From contig CAUEEP010000912.1 in the NCBI GenBank assembly GCA_958450365.1, positions 982,501 to 1,046,500 of the forward strand: 64,000 nucleotides of DNA. The letters are read 5' to 3'. A program made the position numbers and the translations under genes. Under the pieces are notes generated by a model, which was not told where the DNA came from, made no database searches, and was given only the letters and a program-made list of their open reading frames with translations. The stretch comes from Mesorhabditis belari. Lineage: Eukaryota; Nematoda; Chromadorea; Rhabditida; Rhabditidae. Positions 35,767-47,690 of the stretch are shown here, one piece after another. How positions within the stretch are numbered: position 1 is the stretch's first letter; every line of letters starts with the position of its first letter.

Positions 35767-38700
35767 ATGATCTCCATTCGAACTCTACTCTTCGCCACTC
35801 TCCTCCTCGTCCTTGCCGTTCTCTGTGATATGGCCGCAGCTCAATCGTGAGTTGATTATCGCATACCTTATCCATTTCTCCTGGCATAGATTCTAGTCCT
35901 TTTGAGACTTGATTCTAGTCCTCTTGAAGTTTAATAGTAAGAATAATCAACTTTGGACTCAGTTATAACAAGGAATACTGCCTCGACCTTGACTGTACAC
36001 CAAGCATTTAAAAACTTGAGCAAGAAGAACCGATTCTAAACTGTGATTTGCAAGGAATAATAGCTTGACGTTAAAATACAGGGTGCGGCAAAAGCTTGGA
36101 GCCGCTTCTTAAGATAGTTAAAGGTTTAAAAACTAGCTTTAAAAAGTTAAAAATTAATAACAAACTCTTTATTCGAATCATAACAACAAATAACTTATAA
36201 CAAATGCTCGAAATTTCCACCATCCGCTTCGATACACCTCTTTAAACGCTTTGGGAAGTTCCTCACGATGGTGGCGCAGGCTACAACAGTTATTTCATCC
36301 CAGACTCGTTTCAGAGCAGATTTTAAAGCATCCACTGTTTGACACGTCTTCGTCGAGATCTTGCCCTTCCAAAATAGCCCAAACGGAGTAATCGAGGGGA
36401 TTAAGATCTAGCGAATTTGAAGGCCAAATGGTCTTATCCCAAAAGAACCGTTTCTAAACTCTGATGTGCAAGGAGTAATACCTTGACGTTAAAATACATT
36501 CATCAATCATTAATTATCAATTGAAATCACTAAAATCTGCTTTTAAAACACTGAACTTCAATGAATTCAACAAATTATCGTTAAAAGATTAGAAATCAGA
36601 ACGTTTAAAGGAATTTCTTTACTTGATCAAATTGCTGATCAAAGCTGATCAAATTGCTGATCAAATTGCTGATCAAATTGCTGATCAAAGCTGATCAAAG
36701 CTGATCAAATTGCTGAACAAATTGCTGAACAAATTGCTGATCAAATTGCTGATCAAATTGCTGATCAAATTGCTGATCAAATTGTTGATCAAATTGCTTG
36801 AATACACCCACTTCTCCAGGCCTTTTATTTAAAGTTCAAATCGAAACATTTCTTTTGATTTATATTTGATTTGCCAATCTGAATGCAAATCTATTTGAGC
36901 TTTGTGAATTTACAATTAGAAAACAAAGATTAGAAGATTTTCTTGCCTTTTTTTATTTCTCATTAAACTTTTCTGAACCCTAGAAGACATTCAACTCCAT
37001 CAACTCTTCAAGTCAAAGCGATAATAGCGATTTTCTTTGAGTCTTCAGTCCAAAAGATCAAAATAAACGTTTAAATTCTAAAGCTTAAGCTTGAATAGAA
37101 ATTTTGCTTTGCATTTTCTTTAGATAGACTGCTTAGATAGACTTCTAATGTTCAAAATTATACACAACGCACCCAGCTATTCTTTTCTTTTCGTTCTTTT
37201 CTTTCTTTTCTTTCTTTTCTTTCATCAGTTCAATTTCACTCCTCTTTGAACGAAGAAAGAGTTTATCCCAAAATGAAACTAATTAGAAAGAAGTTTTTTC
37301 GGTTCTTTTTTACTTTCGGTGTGAAGAGTTAGTGAAAGTGTAGAGTTTGGAATAATGAGCAAATTTTTGTGGTAACATGTTGATGATGTCGCTTTTTTGT
37401 GAGCAGAAAAGGAGAGGAAGTTCCCTTCATTAATTCCGAAAAGAGTTATAGAGGAAATGCACAAAGTGTTGTCAATGGAAAAATAAAGGAAAAACATGAT
37501 TTTTGTTGCTTGTGCTTTGCTGAGTGAAAGCTTTCTGGGATTTCAAGGGTTCAGGGTGGTTCAATGTAGTTTAACTTGCTTTGTGAGGCTTGTAGATTTA
37601 GGCACACATTTGGGATTAGATTCAACTCAAGATCAGATCAAAAATTGAGCGATTTTCAAATGAAAAATACTAAACACTCAATCATTTTATAAAAATAATG
37701 GCTAAGAGAATAATGGCTTCATTTCTTTACAAGAGTAAAGAAATGAATGACAAAGAATTTGGGAATCTGGAGGAATCGAACCCTCGACCTTCTCCTTACC
37801 GGGGAATTCTTTACCACTGAGCTATCGCGTTATCGCTAAACCAGCGCCTTTTTTGCCCAAGAAGAAATAGAAGAGACAGGGAAGAAGAAAGAAAGGAAGA
37901 GAGGGAAAGTCACAGCTACTGCTCTTGTACGGCAAATAGTTAAATCATTGTCTTTTCAACATAGAGTTTGTGAATGCATTACTTATCAACTAAAATTTAA
38001 CCCTGTTATTAACTGAGGTGGATTCAATTTTAACTAGATTTAACTCAATAGATTAATTTAATGGACACATATATTTACTTGGTTCAGATGGATTCCGGCA
38101 AAATCGCTGGACAACTGGCAATCCTAATTCCGTTGGTTGATTGTAGTATTCGCATCCACTAACAAGGGAAGGTTAATTGGATTTGCTGGCCAAATCACAT
38201 GAGCCATAAACCATTCGACGCAGAATTTCACTCTGATCATGATGCTGCTTTTCTTTTTTGCTACGGAGCAGTCTGGCAAAAGTTATACGTGTTCAAAGTT
38301 TTCTAAGGAGTTTTAAAAATCAAGCAGCGATATTACAACCCTGTCTTCTGCCAGCTCGGCAGTTGCGGCGTTGCGCGAATGGTAGTGAGTTAGGAGGCAA
38401 AAAACCAGAGGGCTCGGACCAGAGGATTCGAACTACCCTCACCTTGAGTCCTAATTCACTACCACTCGGCCACCGCTGCAACTGTCGAGCTGACAGAAGA
38501 CAGAGTTGTAATGTCGCGGTTTGATTTTTGAAACTCCTTACAAAACTTTGAACACGTATAACTTTTGACAGAGTGCTCCGTAGCGAAAAGGGAAAGCAGC
38601 ATCATGATCAGAGTGAAATTTTGCATCGAATGGTTTGATGCTAGGCTAGATTGCTAGACAGCTAGGCATGATTTTCGGATCGTATCGGATCAATTCGGAT

Positions 38701-41700
38701 CTGATCCAATCCGATCCGATCTGATCCGACTAAAACCTGATCCAACACCATGTCTATCTATATCTCATGCCATTTGGCCAGCCCATTCCGGTTAGCTCTC
38801 CCTTGTAAGTGTATAATGAAATCGAACGGACTATGAGTCTATTTTCAATTTTATAAAAGATTATAAGTTTTTGAATGTACTAAAAGGCAGGTCACTAGAG
38901 TCAAATCTGGGCTCAAATCTGGGCTCTTGCTCAGTCAAATCTGGCTCTTGCTCAGTCAAATCTGGGCTCTTGCTCAGTCAAATCTGGGCTCTTGCTCAGT
39001 CAAATCTGGGCTCTTGCTTGAAAGACTCCTAAAAAGCAAATCGTTTTTGAGTTGGGTGCAGATTTATGTTTCCTTTATATTCATAAATTGCTCAAAATAG
39101 GTAATAACCTTTTCTAATTGCTTTTGGAAATCCATTTCTATCCATTTCTATTTCCTCATCGAAAATTAGCCAAATCTTCCTTTCTCTGACTTTTTGTTTC
39201 CCAGGAAAACCCTCAAAAAACGTTTTTTTTCTGCTTCGATATACTAGTTTTCACAAAATTTCGGACGAAAATCAAATTTTTACGCAAAAATCCAAGGACA
39301 ACCAGGATTTTTTATGCAAACAGCAAATCCCGATTAATTTTAACGCTTTAGATTTGAAATTTTGAGACATTGTGACGAGATTTTTGTAGAATTTAGAGAA
39401 AATACTGTAGTTTAAGAAGTTTAATTGATGTTAGAGTTCTTAAACTCGTGAATACAGGTGAATATCTAATAGCAAGCAAAATTTGCAACTTGATCTTGAT
39501 CAGCACAAACTTTTTCTCAAAATCTCACCTGTTTTTCGGAAAGTAACGAGAAATTTTTGCTTTTTCACGTCACCGGCGAAAGAAAAAAAGATACTCATCT
39601 ATTCATGGCCCATTTTGCGGCCCTTGCGGCCCTTTTCATGGGATGAATGTGATGGAATTTCAAGCCAACAAATCATAAGAGTCTGCAAAAATAAAAGGTG
39701 ACCAACGAGAATATATTAGCGTTTATTTACATTCTAGTTCATCAAGATTTAGTCCACCAAAGTTTTACTGAAAGAAAATTGAAATACCAGAAGAAAATTC
39801 TTTCGCTAAAATCCCAGATCTTATTTCATAAACACAATGAAGCCTTATCCGGACCAGAGGGCCCGGACCAGAGGGCTCGGACCAGAGGGCCCGGACCAGA
39901 GGGCTCGGACCAGAGGGCCCGGACCAGAGGATTCGAACTACCCTCACCTTGAGTCCTAATCCACTATCTAAATTCTTATCTCAATTCGAATTCATATTTA
40001 GATATAGAATATCTAGATAGAATCCATCAGAGAATCGGGAAATGTACTCAAGAGGCTTAGATTTTAATTTTGAATGAACCACTTTACTAGGTTAGAGCAC
40101 TTGGTTCTATTGGATTGGTGACTTGAAAACTGCGGGCTGTTGTCATATGTCACAGTTTGAGCACTTTGTTCAAAAGAAACCCATTCTGGTGTCAATGGAA
40201 AAGTTGTAGAGAATCAAAAATCAAGCTTATATCCAAATTTTCAGAACGATTCAAAAACTGGTTTTCAAGAAATGCCAAATTTACGAATTTTCACAAAACT
40301 TGCAACAAGACTTGCATTTTAAGCGAAACTACTAAGTGTATCTTTTTGGAAATTTGGCTATAAGCCTAATTTTTGATTCTCTACAACTTTTCTATTGATA
40401 CCAAAATGGGTTTCTTTTGAAGCAAGTGCTCAAACTGGGAGTACCCCATCCTCCTCTCCAGTCCTCCATTTTTGAGTCTCACACTTGTCTCACACACAAA
40501 CCAAAATCCTACTACGAAAGAGGAATCCGCATCACTTGGTTCTAGTACAGGGTGACCAGAAATAACCCAGTCAACCCAATAGCATCGATAGATAATTTTT
40601 TATGTAAGCTCAAAAATGGTTGGGCAAAAAAATAACGAACCATTTTTGAGCTTACATAAAAAATTATCTATCGATGCTATGGTCATAAAATCTTGAACAT
40701 ATACAGAAAACGATGTGAATTTTCATTTAAAAAAGAAACTAATCGTTTTGGTCCACAAATAACAGAAATGTGAGGCTAGAACGGACGATTAGGATTTCTG
40801 ATCACTCCGTACTTATGGTTTTGACTAATTTTTTTTCTTTTAGAGATGAAGAGACGCAGTTCCTTCGACAATTCCGAGCGCCGAGCCCAAAATTCATCCG
40901 CTTCGGACGAGCCGGCCAGAAGTTCATTCGATTTGGAAGAAGTGCGAATACTTGGGTTTGTGGTTTTGAAAATTTTTAGACCTTATTGTAAAATTTACTT
41001 GAAATTTTAGTGTGACAAGGTCACTTAAATCAAAAGTTGATAGTCCTGGTTGAAATTTTCTGGTTGCTGGTTGAAACGGTTATTTGCCAAGTATGAGGCA
41101 AAAGTTGTGCATGAATTAAGCTGCAAAAAGTTGCACAGATTGAGTTAAGTAATTGGATTCATAAGATCATTAACAAACATAACAAACAAAGAAACAAACA
41201 AAGAAACAAACATAACAAACAAACAAACAACCAACCAAACAAACAAACAAACAAACAAACAAACAAACAAACATTCATGTAGTGGGCGGGGCGGGGATAA
41301 TGCAATGTTTGATAGGTGGAGGGTGATACTAACATACTCCTAGGGGATAATGTAATGTTTGGTAGGTGGAGGGTATACTAACATACTCCCAGGAGGGACG
41401 CGATAATGGACACGGGTGCTATAATGCAATACTCCAAAAAAACCATTTCATGTAAGTGAGGTGCCATTCTATTTTTCAATACCCCCTCCGGGTGTCATTC
41501 TAATACAGCATTTACTGTAATCCTATCTACGCTTGTAAACTAAACCTTTCCCATTCACCCAATCAATAGCTTTTCACTATAGCCACACTAGCATTCCTCA
41601 ATTTTCTGTCTCATATTTCCGAAATTCTTTAAGTGTGCCGTTTTTTGAGCGATCTTTCCGGCTTTCACGTGACCTTTTTAGAAAAATTCCTCTTTTCTCT

Positions 41701-44700
41701 TCTCTCTTTAGGTCTCTAGTATTTCCGATAGATTTCCTTCAAGTGCACTACCCACAAAAGCCCGATAAGTGACGTTTCTTTTCTCTAGACACGTTAAGTG
41801 GTTAAAAATATTGAATTCCTGTAATTGGTTAGTAGAAATTTTTTGAAGTGAAATGACGATTTTTGTGAAGATGTGAAGACTCATTCATTCAAAATCCGCC
41901 CTCGCATGTCACTTGGATATTGAGGGGGAAAAAGTGTCAAAAGATCAAGTTACCGCTAGGAGAATTTTGTTTCCTCATCGGGAATTCCTAAAATAGTAAT
42001 AGATTGTGCCTCTAATTGCAAAATTACTCGCAAGTTTTAGTTGTAAGTTGTGCAAAAATGAAAAAGAAGAAAAATCAAATTTGACAATTGGCAAAGGAAT
42101 TTGTTTTCTTTGTTTGTTGCAATTAATTTGCTACTTAAAGACTGATCGAATAAGTTCAGTATTTGATAAGCTCCTCATTATGTGACTAAAAAACTAAGCT
42201 GCTACAACTTGCACAAGTTTGTAACATCTTCAACCAACAAAACTGAGCAAACCAGATTAGAATGTTTTCCTCACAAGTAATGTGTTTTTTTCAAACGGAG
42301 ACCTAGGAAAAATTATCGTACTTTTAGCGAAGATTATGGTAGACAAATGTGACCATTTTTTTGCGCCAACGGCCTATTAGCGTACCATTTTGCGCACCCG
42401 GCTCATTAGCGCACCTTTTTTTACGCACCATTAGCCCAAAAAAGCTTAAATTAACCAATTTCTATTCCAAAAGATGCTTTTCTGTGTAATTTTAGGACGT
42501 AGAATCCAAATTTTGATATACCAGAGCTAGTGGAACCAATTTGAAAGATCAAACGGGTAAATTAAAGTAAATTGTCGGTTCTTCTCTATGTATAAAAAAG
42601 CGAAATTAGCATATAGTTTTTGGATCCCGTATAGCACTGAGCTTTGTTTGAAGAAGTTGATGAACTTCCAGCTTTGTTGACTGAATACTTTTATCCATAA
42701 TACAGTAGTACAAGTCTACAGTATCTTTGTGCTACAGTACAGATAATTTTTTAAACATAAAGCACACTTTGAAAAGCAGTTTGATGCTTTAGAGTCTTGA
42801 AAGCCTTGAAAGCCTTGAAAGCCTTGAAAGCCCTGAAAGCCTTGAAAGCCTTGAAAGCCTTGAAAGCCTTGAAAGCCCTGAAAGCCTTGAAAGCCTTGAA
42901 AGCCTTGAAAGCCTTGAAAGCCTTGAAAGCCTTGAAAGCCTTGAAAGCCTTGAAAGCCTTGAAAGCCTTGAAAGCCTTGAAAGCCTTGAAAGCCTTAACA
43001 ACCTTTAACAGTCTTGCCAGCCTTATCCTACCTTCCCGGATTTATTTCTATTCTATTAATAAACTTTTTATTTGCAAAACTGTTCCTCATTAGTCTAGAA
43101 AATGTCAGTTAAAAACCGAACGAGCTACTTCCTTTCAATTAGCTAGACTACACAAAATTCAACTCAACTCTGCTAGATTGCCTATCCTAGGGTTCAAAAA
43201 TAGCATCATATAGCTTTTTGTTAGCTATGAAACCCCGAGAACCCTGAAAAAATCTGAAAAAAATCAGCTCCCGCTCCATCCTCCAATTTCCGAATGCAAT
43301 TTGTGGTGGTGTCAGGGATTTCACCCCCAAAAAATGTCCGAATTCAATTTTCTTAAAATATAGTTCAAACAAAAAAACGATATCGTGGATTGTTTAAGTA
43401 TATTTGAGTGATAATGGGGAGTTAAAAACTACTTTGCGAACGTCTTAGTCAAGATTTGGTGAGGATTTGAAAGATTTGATAAAGATTTGATAAGAGTTTG
43501 AAAAAACTAGAGCATTCTAAAGCTTACTAGTTTCTAAAGTTTGCTAGTTTCTAAAGCTCGCTAGCTATTTCAGTATTCTAAAGCTTGCTAGCTAGTTCAG
43601 TCGAAGTGCTAGTTCAGTCTATGTAGCACTTGTGTACCTAACTTTGTTGTGATTAGACTGAAGTTGAGTGAGTTTCCATGTCGAATTAGTATCCAAAGTG
43701 AAGTATAAAGAAGTCCTTATGTTTGAGAATGAACAACTTTTCTCTATTATTATCAAATCTCCATTATTATCGAATCTCTATTATTACCGAATGAGTGCTT
43801 CTCAACGTGAAAAAGATTCGTTCGTAATCAATGGCGTCTGTTTCAATTGAATTTCACGGGTTTTCTCAATGTGAAAAGGATCGGGGAAATGATGTAAAAA
43901 GATTTGAGAGGAAGCTTCTTTATTTTTCTTTTTCTTCCTTTCTCCCACAATATCAATGAGGAACCCGGAAAAATAAATTTTTGGGAGAATCCACTAGGGG
44001 GATGTTCAGATCCGGAGAAAGAAACAGAGAAAAAGAAACAAAGTGAGAAATAAAGAAATAAAGAAAGAAAGAAAGAAAGAAATAAAGAAAGAAAGAAAGA
44101 AATAAAGAAAGAAAGAAAGAAAGAACGAAAGAAAGAAATAAAGAGCGAAATAAAGAAATAAAAAGCGAAAGAAAGAAAGAAAGAAAGAAAGAAAGACAGA
44201 AAAGAGAAAGTACGAACAACTACAGTGAAACCATGATGTGTTTCGGGAATTTGATGAGTTTAAATCTTGAATCATTTAGGGAATTAGTTTACGGAAGATT
44301 TCTAATCCTAAACTAGCCACTAAAGACAAGAAACTGTAGAATACATCACTTCAGAACTCTGACACTATGGCAAACATGCTTATAATTAGCTTTAGTATCA
44401 TAATTGGTCTACTCAACTAGATCTAGATCTAGATTCTTTATCTGAACCCATTATTAGAATACTCTTTAGCTTTAAATCATTTAGTATTCAGAGACAGGAC
44501 TCGATGCTTTCAGTATTCAGTAATCGATAGTCTACTTCTCAGATCCATTTCCCACTTCATTTCCTTTTAAAAGCCCGTACTGCTAAGACTCACGCTCTCA
44601 TCGTCACCAAATTGAATCTCTCTGTCCAAAGTTCCCATCTTTTTTGACTGCTTTTTGATATATGTTCCAGAGAAATTCCGCTTTTTTAACGTTTTCCCTT

Positions 44701-46340
44701 TTTGAGAAAACTACTCCCATAAGTGAACGAGGAGAGCCGAAAATTGTTTATAGTTCAAGCAATTCGTTAAAAATGCGTCTCGAGCTTGTCTTTCCAAGTA
44801 GTATTTCGAAAAGTGAATGGGCAAAATTCGTTTTACTCGTTCTTCTTTCTGACTCTGCTCAAATTGATTGAGAAGATTTTGACACGAGTAGTTGACCAGA
44901 AATCTTGTAAAGGGAACACTTCTCAATCAGATTTTAATCCCAGGAGATGACTCAAAGCTTTGTGTGTAAAGGAAAAGGTTATGGAGTTGGAGCCATGGAG
45001 TTGACTTGGGAAATGTTGTTAACAAGTTGTCAATAACATCTCGAAAATATTTCGCATGAAAGGTCAAAAGTCAAAATGATGGATTTGCTTGAGATTCGGC
45101 AATAGTTCACTGTTATTTGACTTCATAATGGCTTCATAAACATAGCTAGATCTAGTATTAGTCATAAATATATTCATAACTCTAGTCATCAATTTATTAG
45201 CCATATAAAATCATCCGATCGGCTGTTCCTGCAATCTAGCTTTTGCGCTTTTGTCTAATCTAGCTTTTGCTGCCAAAGACTCAGATTGAATAGCAAAATA
45301 TAAAGCAGACAAACTCAGAATATTGTTAGATTAAGAATCTATTTTAAGTAGTATCACAAGTATTTAATTTTAAACGAGTTTTACTAAACACTTGTCAAAA
45401 ACCACGGTTTTTCTTGGAAATCCGGGTCTTTTGAAAAAATGAGGGTCTTTTCATTGTTAAAAGCTATCATATGCACAACCCAATGTCAAATCGTTGCTCT
45501 TGGGACTTTTCTAGGAACAAAATGTTAAAATAAACTCCGTCAATCGATTCTACGACCCTGAAAACCCCGGGGGACAAATTTTTAACATTAAATCTCATTT
45601 GGGAATCATTTACAGAACAAAAAAAAACACTGACTGGTGAGGTGTTCTTTGTGAGGCCGCGCAAGCGCTTGCGACCTGGGAAACCCGTTTGGTATAAATG
45701 GTTTCCCTTTTCGTAATCTTCAAAGGAAAAGGAGTGAGTCGGTTTCGCCGTTCTAGGCGTCACTATGCCCAAATCCCTGGGATCAATTTTTGCCTTAAAT
45801 TTGGCTGTTTTTTTGGGACAAATTCCACCTCGCTTGAAACCAAAACTAGCTGAAATACTCACGGATGAAGCTGGCCTAAAAAACTGAAGCTGAAAAGCTG
45901 AAGCTGAAAAGCTGAAGCTGAAAGGCTGAAGCTGAAAAGCTTAAGCTGGAAAGCTGAAGCTGAAAGGCTGAAGCTGGAAAGCTGAAGCTGAAAGGCTGAA
46001 GCTGGAAAGCTGAAGCTGAAAGGCTGAAGCTGGAAAGCGGAAGCTGAAAGGCTGAATCTGAAAGGCTGAAGCCGAAAAGCTGAAGCTGAAAAGCTTTTAA
46101 TTCTGATAAAGTCATATAAAAGGTCCCGTATTTTGTCAAAAAACCCGGATTTCCGAAAAGAACCAAAAGATTTTCTAACTTTTTATATAGAAGCTAAAAT
46201 CTAGAAGTTTAGAATCAAGAAGCTCAGAATATAGAAGTTTAATCTCAATTTTCCAGGACGACTCAGCTTTGGACGATCCTGAGGGAATCGACTTGGCGAT
46301 GGCGAAACGGGCCGGACAGAAATTCATTCGATTTGGCTAA
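35767..46340 (+). CDS. flp-5: FLP-5-type FMRFamide-like neuropeptide precursor
   Basis: Three exons in phase: 35767-35846, 40844-40955, 46257-46340 (TAA 46338-46340), 91 residues. Exon 1 is a signal peptide (MISIRTLLFATLLLVLAVLC, cleavage probably after AAA). Exon 2 gives APSPKFIRFG-R and AGQKFIRFG-R, exon 3 AGQKFIRFG after a KR site and ending at the stop. Processing would release APSPKFIRF-amide and two copies of AGQKFIRF-amide; the Gly supplies the amide. C. elegans flp-5 has the same order of peptides and the same SANTW-like spacer. These peptides are released from neurons and act on G-protein-coupled receptors. ATG 35767 was preferred to the in-frame ATG 35614 because it starts the signal peptide directly. 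A poly(A) signal AATAAA lies at 46357-46362. Introns of 5.0 and 5.3 kb are very long for so small a gene. Confidence 0.9.
36080..36440 (-). pseudogene. Tc1-like transposase C-terminal fragment in flp-5 intron 1
   Basis: The end TACAGGGTGCGGCAAAAGCT is at 36079. On the minus strand the frames give LDLNPLDYSVWAILEGK-like and CIEADGGNFEHLL, the C-terminus of the TACAGGGTG Tc1 family also seen at 12582 and 15411. It is broken and has no N-terminal part. Confidence 0.7.
36640..36800. repeat. 12-bp minisatellite TGATCAAATTGC
   Basis: About thirteen units with TGATCAAAGC and TGAACAAATTGC variants, in flp-5 intron 1. Confidence 0.95.
37763..37832 (-). repeat. tRNA-like module
   Basis: Minus strand: A-box-like TAGCTCAGTGGTAAAGAATT, a CCCCGG piece, and a B-box-like GGTCGAGGGTTCGATTCC. 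The acceptor halves do not pair and the T stem has mismatches, so it is probably a decayed tRNA or SINE head. Flp-5 intron 1. Confidence 0.5.
38208..38640. mobile_element. foldback element with a tRNA-like core
   Basis: Arms 38208-38365 (ATTTCACTCTGATCATGATG ... CTGTCTTCTGCCAGCTCG) and 38478-38640 are inverted copies. The centre (38410-38478, minus) has GCGGTGGCCGAGTGGTAGTG, GGACTCAAGG and GTAGTTCGAATCC, i.e. A- and B-box-like elements of a Leu/Ser-type tRNA. The cloverleaf is imperfect. Flp-5 intron 1. Confidence 0.75.
38905..39020. repeat. 22-bp minisatellite
   Basis: Units of GGGCTCTTGCTCAGTCAAAT with two extra bases, about five copies. Confidence 0.9.
39845..39965. repeat. 14-bp minisatellite fused to a tRNA-like 3' end
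   Basis: Alternating GGACCAGAGGGCCC and GGACCAGAGGGCTC, then GGACCAGAGGATTCGAACTA followed by CCCTCACCTTGAGTCC, which is the 3' half of the tRNA-like core at 38410-38478. The tandem unit seems to have grown from the last bases of that module. Confidence 0.85.
40107..40445. mobile_element. foldback MITE
   Basis: Arms of about 80 bp: 40160-40240 (CAAAAGAAACCCATTCTGG ... GAGAATCAAAAATC) and 40355-40440 inverted. A mariner-like end motif TATTGGATTGGTGACTTG precedes it. Related sequence is at 30898-31032. Confidence 0.7.
40582..40681. repeat. long perfect hairpin
   Basis: About 40-bp arms starting TAGCATCGATAGATAATTTT with an 18-base loop rich in A; preceded by ACCCAGTCAACCCAATAG. It is probably a tiny MITE. 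Flp-5 intron 1. Confidence 0.85.
41180..41500. repeat. AAAC tract and short tandem duplication
   Basis: 41180-41275 is (AAAC)n. 41295-41400 contains two copies of GGGATAATGCAATGTTTGAT-like sequence with GGTGGAGGGT and ACATACTCC. Start of flp-5 intron 2. Confidence 0.85.
42795..42995. repeat. 9-bp minisatellite AAAGCCTTG
   Basis: About 22 units, nearly uniform (AAAGCCCTG variants). The period is a multiple of three and so leaves LKALKA or LSRLSR frames open on both strands; not a gene. Flp-5 intron 2. Confidence 0.98.
44035..44205. repeat. GAAA microsatellite
   Basis: (GAAA)n with GAAATAAA interruptions, flp-5 intron 2. It creates the Phe/Leu/Ser-rich minus frames there. Confidence 0.95.
45885..46095. 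repeat. 14-bp minisatellite AGCTGAAGCTGAAA
   Basis: About fourteen units with AGGCTGAAGCTGAA and AGCTGGAAAGC variants, just before flp-5 exon 3. The minus frame 45467-45862 next to it resembles no family I know and is probably chance. Confidence 0.95.
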
Positions 46341-46861
46341 TTTCATAAAAATTTTCAATAAATCTATAATATCTATAATGTTTTCGTCCCAAATCTTTCC
46401 ATTTTCTTCTATTTACATCCCAACGAACGTTACCGGTCATCGCTCGATCATCCAAAGACCAACAAGCCCATTTTCAGTGATAAAGTATTAGTTGAGTTGA
46501 TATTAGTTGATGTATTTGAACCCAGTTTTTCTTAGATTTTCTAAAATCAACTAATTTCACCAATTTCCTCTCAGTTTTCCGATCCAGCTGAACTTTTGTG
46601 CATAATAAATTGTTATTTGCGTTGTTTGAGGGAAAACAGCAAAAGCTGTTTAGCAAAACATCCGTGCGATAGAAAACTTAAAAATGATCTTGAGCATCTG
46701 GTGAAGGAGAAGTGAACAAACAACTAATTGATCAGTTAATGTCGGATTGGTGACTTGTCCAGACTTGGGAACATCTTGAAAACTTGAAAATAGATGCACA
46801 TCAAAGTACTGAAAAGCGTCTTATGGTAAACTAATGTTCTGTAATCTAACTTTTGACTTAC

Positions 46862-47212
46862 CACTACACCATCGAATCATCTGCGAAGGAGAAAGGGTAT
46901 GTGCTCAAATAGAGCAGAGACGAGTTTGTCGATAGTAAGCAAAATGCCTTGATCCTTGAGCTATTTAACCAGGGTCCTTGAGCTATTTAACAAGGGAATC
47001 ACAAATACTTTGCCCCCAAAATTGGTGTGTAAGCAGAATCGACTCTGGGGAACAACATATTAACAATTCAGCTCCAAGATTTCGAGAAAGCTCCAAGATT
47101 GCGGTAGTTATGAAGATTATAAGCATTTTGCTTTCTATCGAGAAACTTTTTTTCTCTGCTCTATTTGAGCACATACCCTTTCTCCTCCGCAGGATGATTC
47201 GATGGTGTAGTG
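46862..47212. mobile_element. foldback element with tRNA-like end
   Basis: 46862-46920 (CCACTACACCATCGAATCAT ... GTGCTCAAATAGAGCAGAG) recurs inverted at 47155-47212. The right arm runs into GATTCGATGGTGTAGTGGTA, an A-box-like motif. The overlapping opposite frames of 104 and 112 codons inside it are by-products. Confidence 0.75.
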
Positions 47213-47389
47213 GTAAGTCGTTAGAATACAGAGCGGAGTTCTCTGGCTCAACTTCTTGGTGGTGTTTTCTTCTTGCTTTTTTCAAAAAAAGACTCAAAAT
47301 GTTGTCGAAATTGTAATTGTAAGATCTGAATAGTCCGCTCTTCTCCTTAAAGTCACAAAATGGATTCGCTAAACCCTAGAAGCAAGCTT

Positions 47390-47690
47390 ATCGTCACAAG
47401 CTTACGGTAGCAAGCTTACTATAGCAAGCTTACCGTAGCAAGCTTCCCGTAGCAAGCTTACCGTCACAAGCTTCCTGTAGCAGGCTTCCTGTAGCAAGCT
47501 TCCTGTAGCAAGCTTCCTGTAGCAAGCTTCCTGTAGCAAGCTTCCTGTAGCAAGCTTCCTGTAGCAAGCTTCCTGTAGCAAGCTTCCTGTAGCAAGCTTA
47601 TCGTCACAAGCTTACGGTAGCAAGCTTACTATAGCAAGCTTACTATAGCAAGCTTATCGTCACAAGCTTACTGTAGCAAGCTACTGTAGT
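47390..47690. repeat. 14-bp minisatellite TAGCAAGCTTCCTG
   Basis: About twenty units with HindIII-like AAGCTT in each; variants TTACCG, TTATCGTCAC and TTACTA give a mirrored order, variants at both edges and the uniform unit in the middle. Confidence 0.95.

Noticed and set aside
37763..37832. Functional tRNA gene
   Set aside because: A- and B-box motifs are present, but acceptor and T stems do not pair properly.
42789..43093. LKALKA / LSRLSR repeat proteins on both strands
   Set aside because: 9-bp tandem repeat without a stop in either strand; no start context, intronic.
45467..45862. 131-codon minus frame in flp-5 intron 2
   Set aside because: No homology recognised, runs into the 14-bp minisatellite, no splice support.
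47390..47690. Possible CRISPR-like array
   Set aside because: Direct tandem units without unique spacers in a eukaryotic context.
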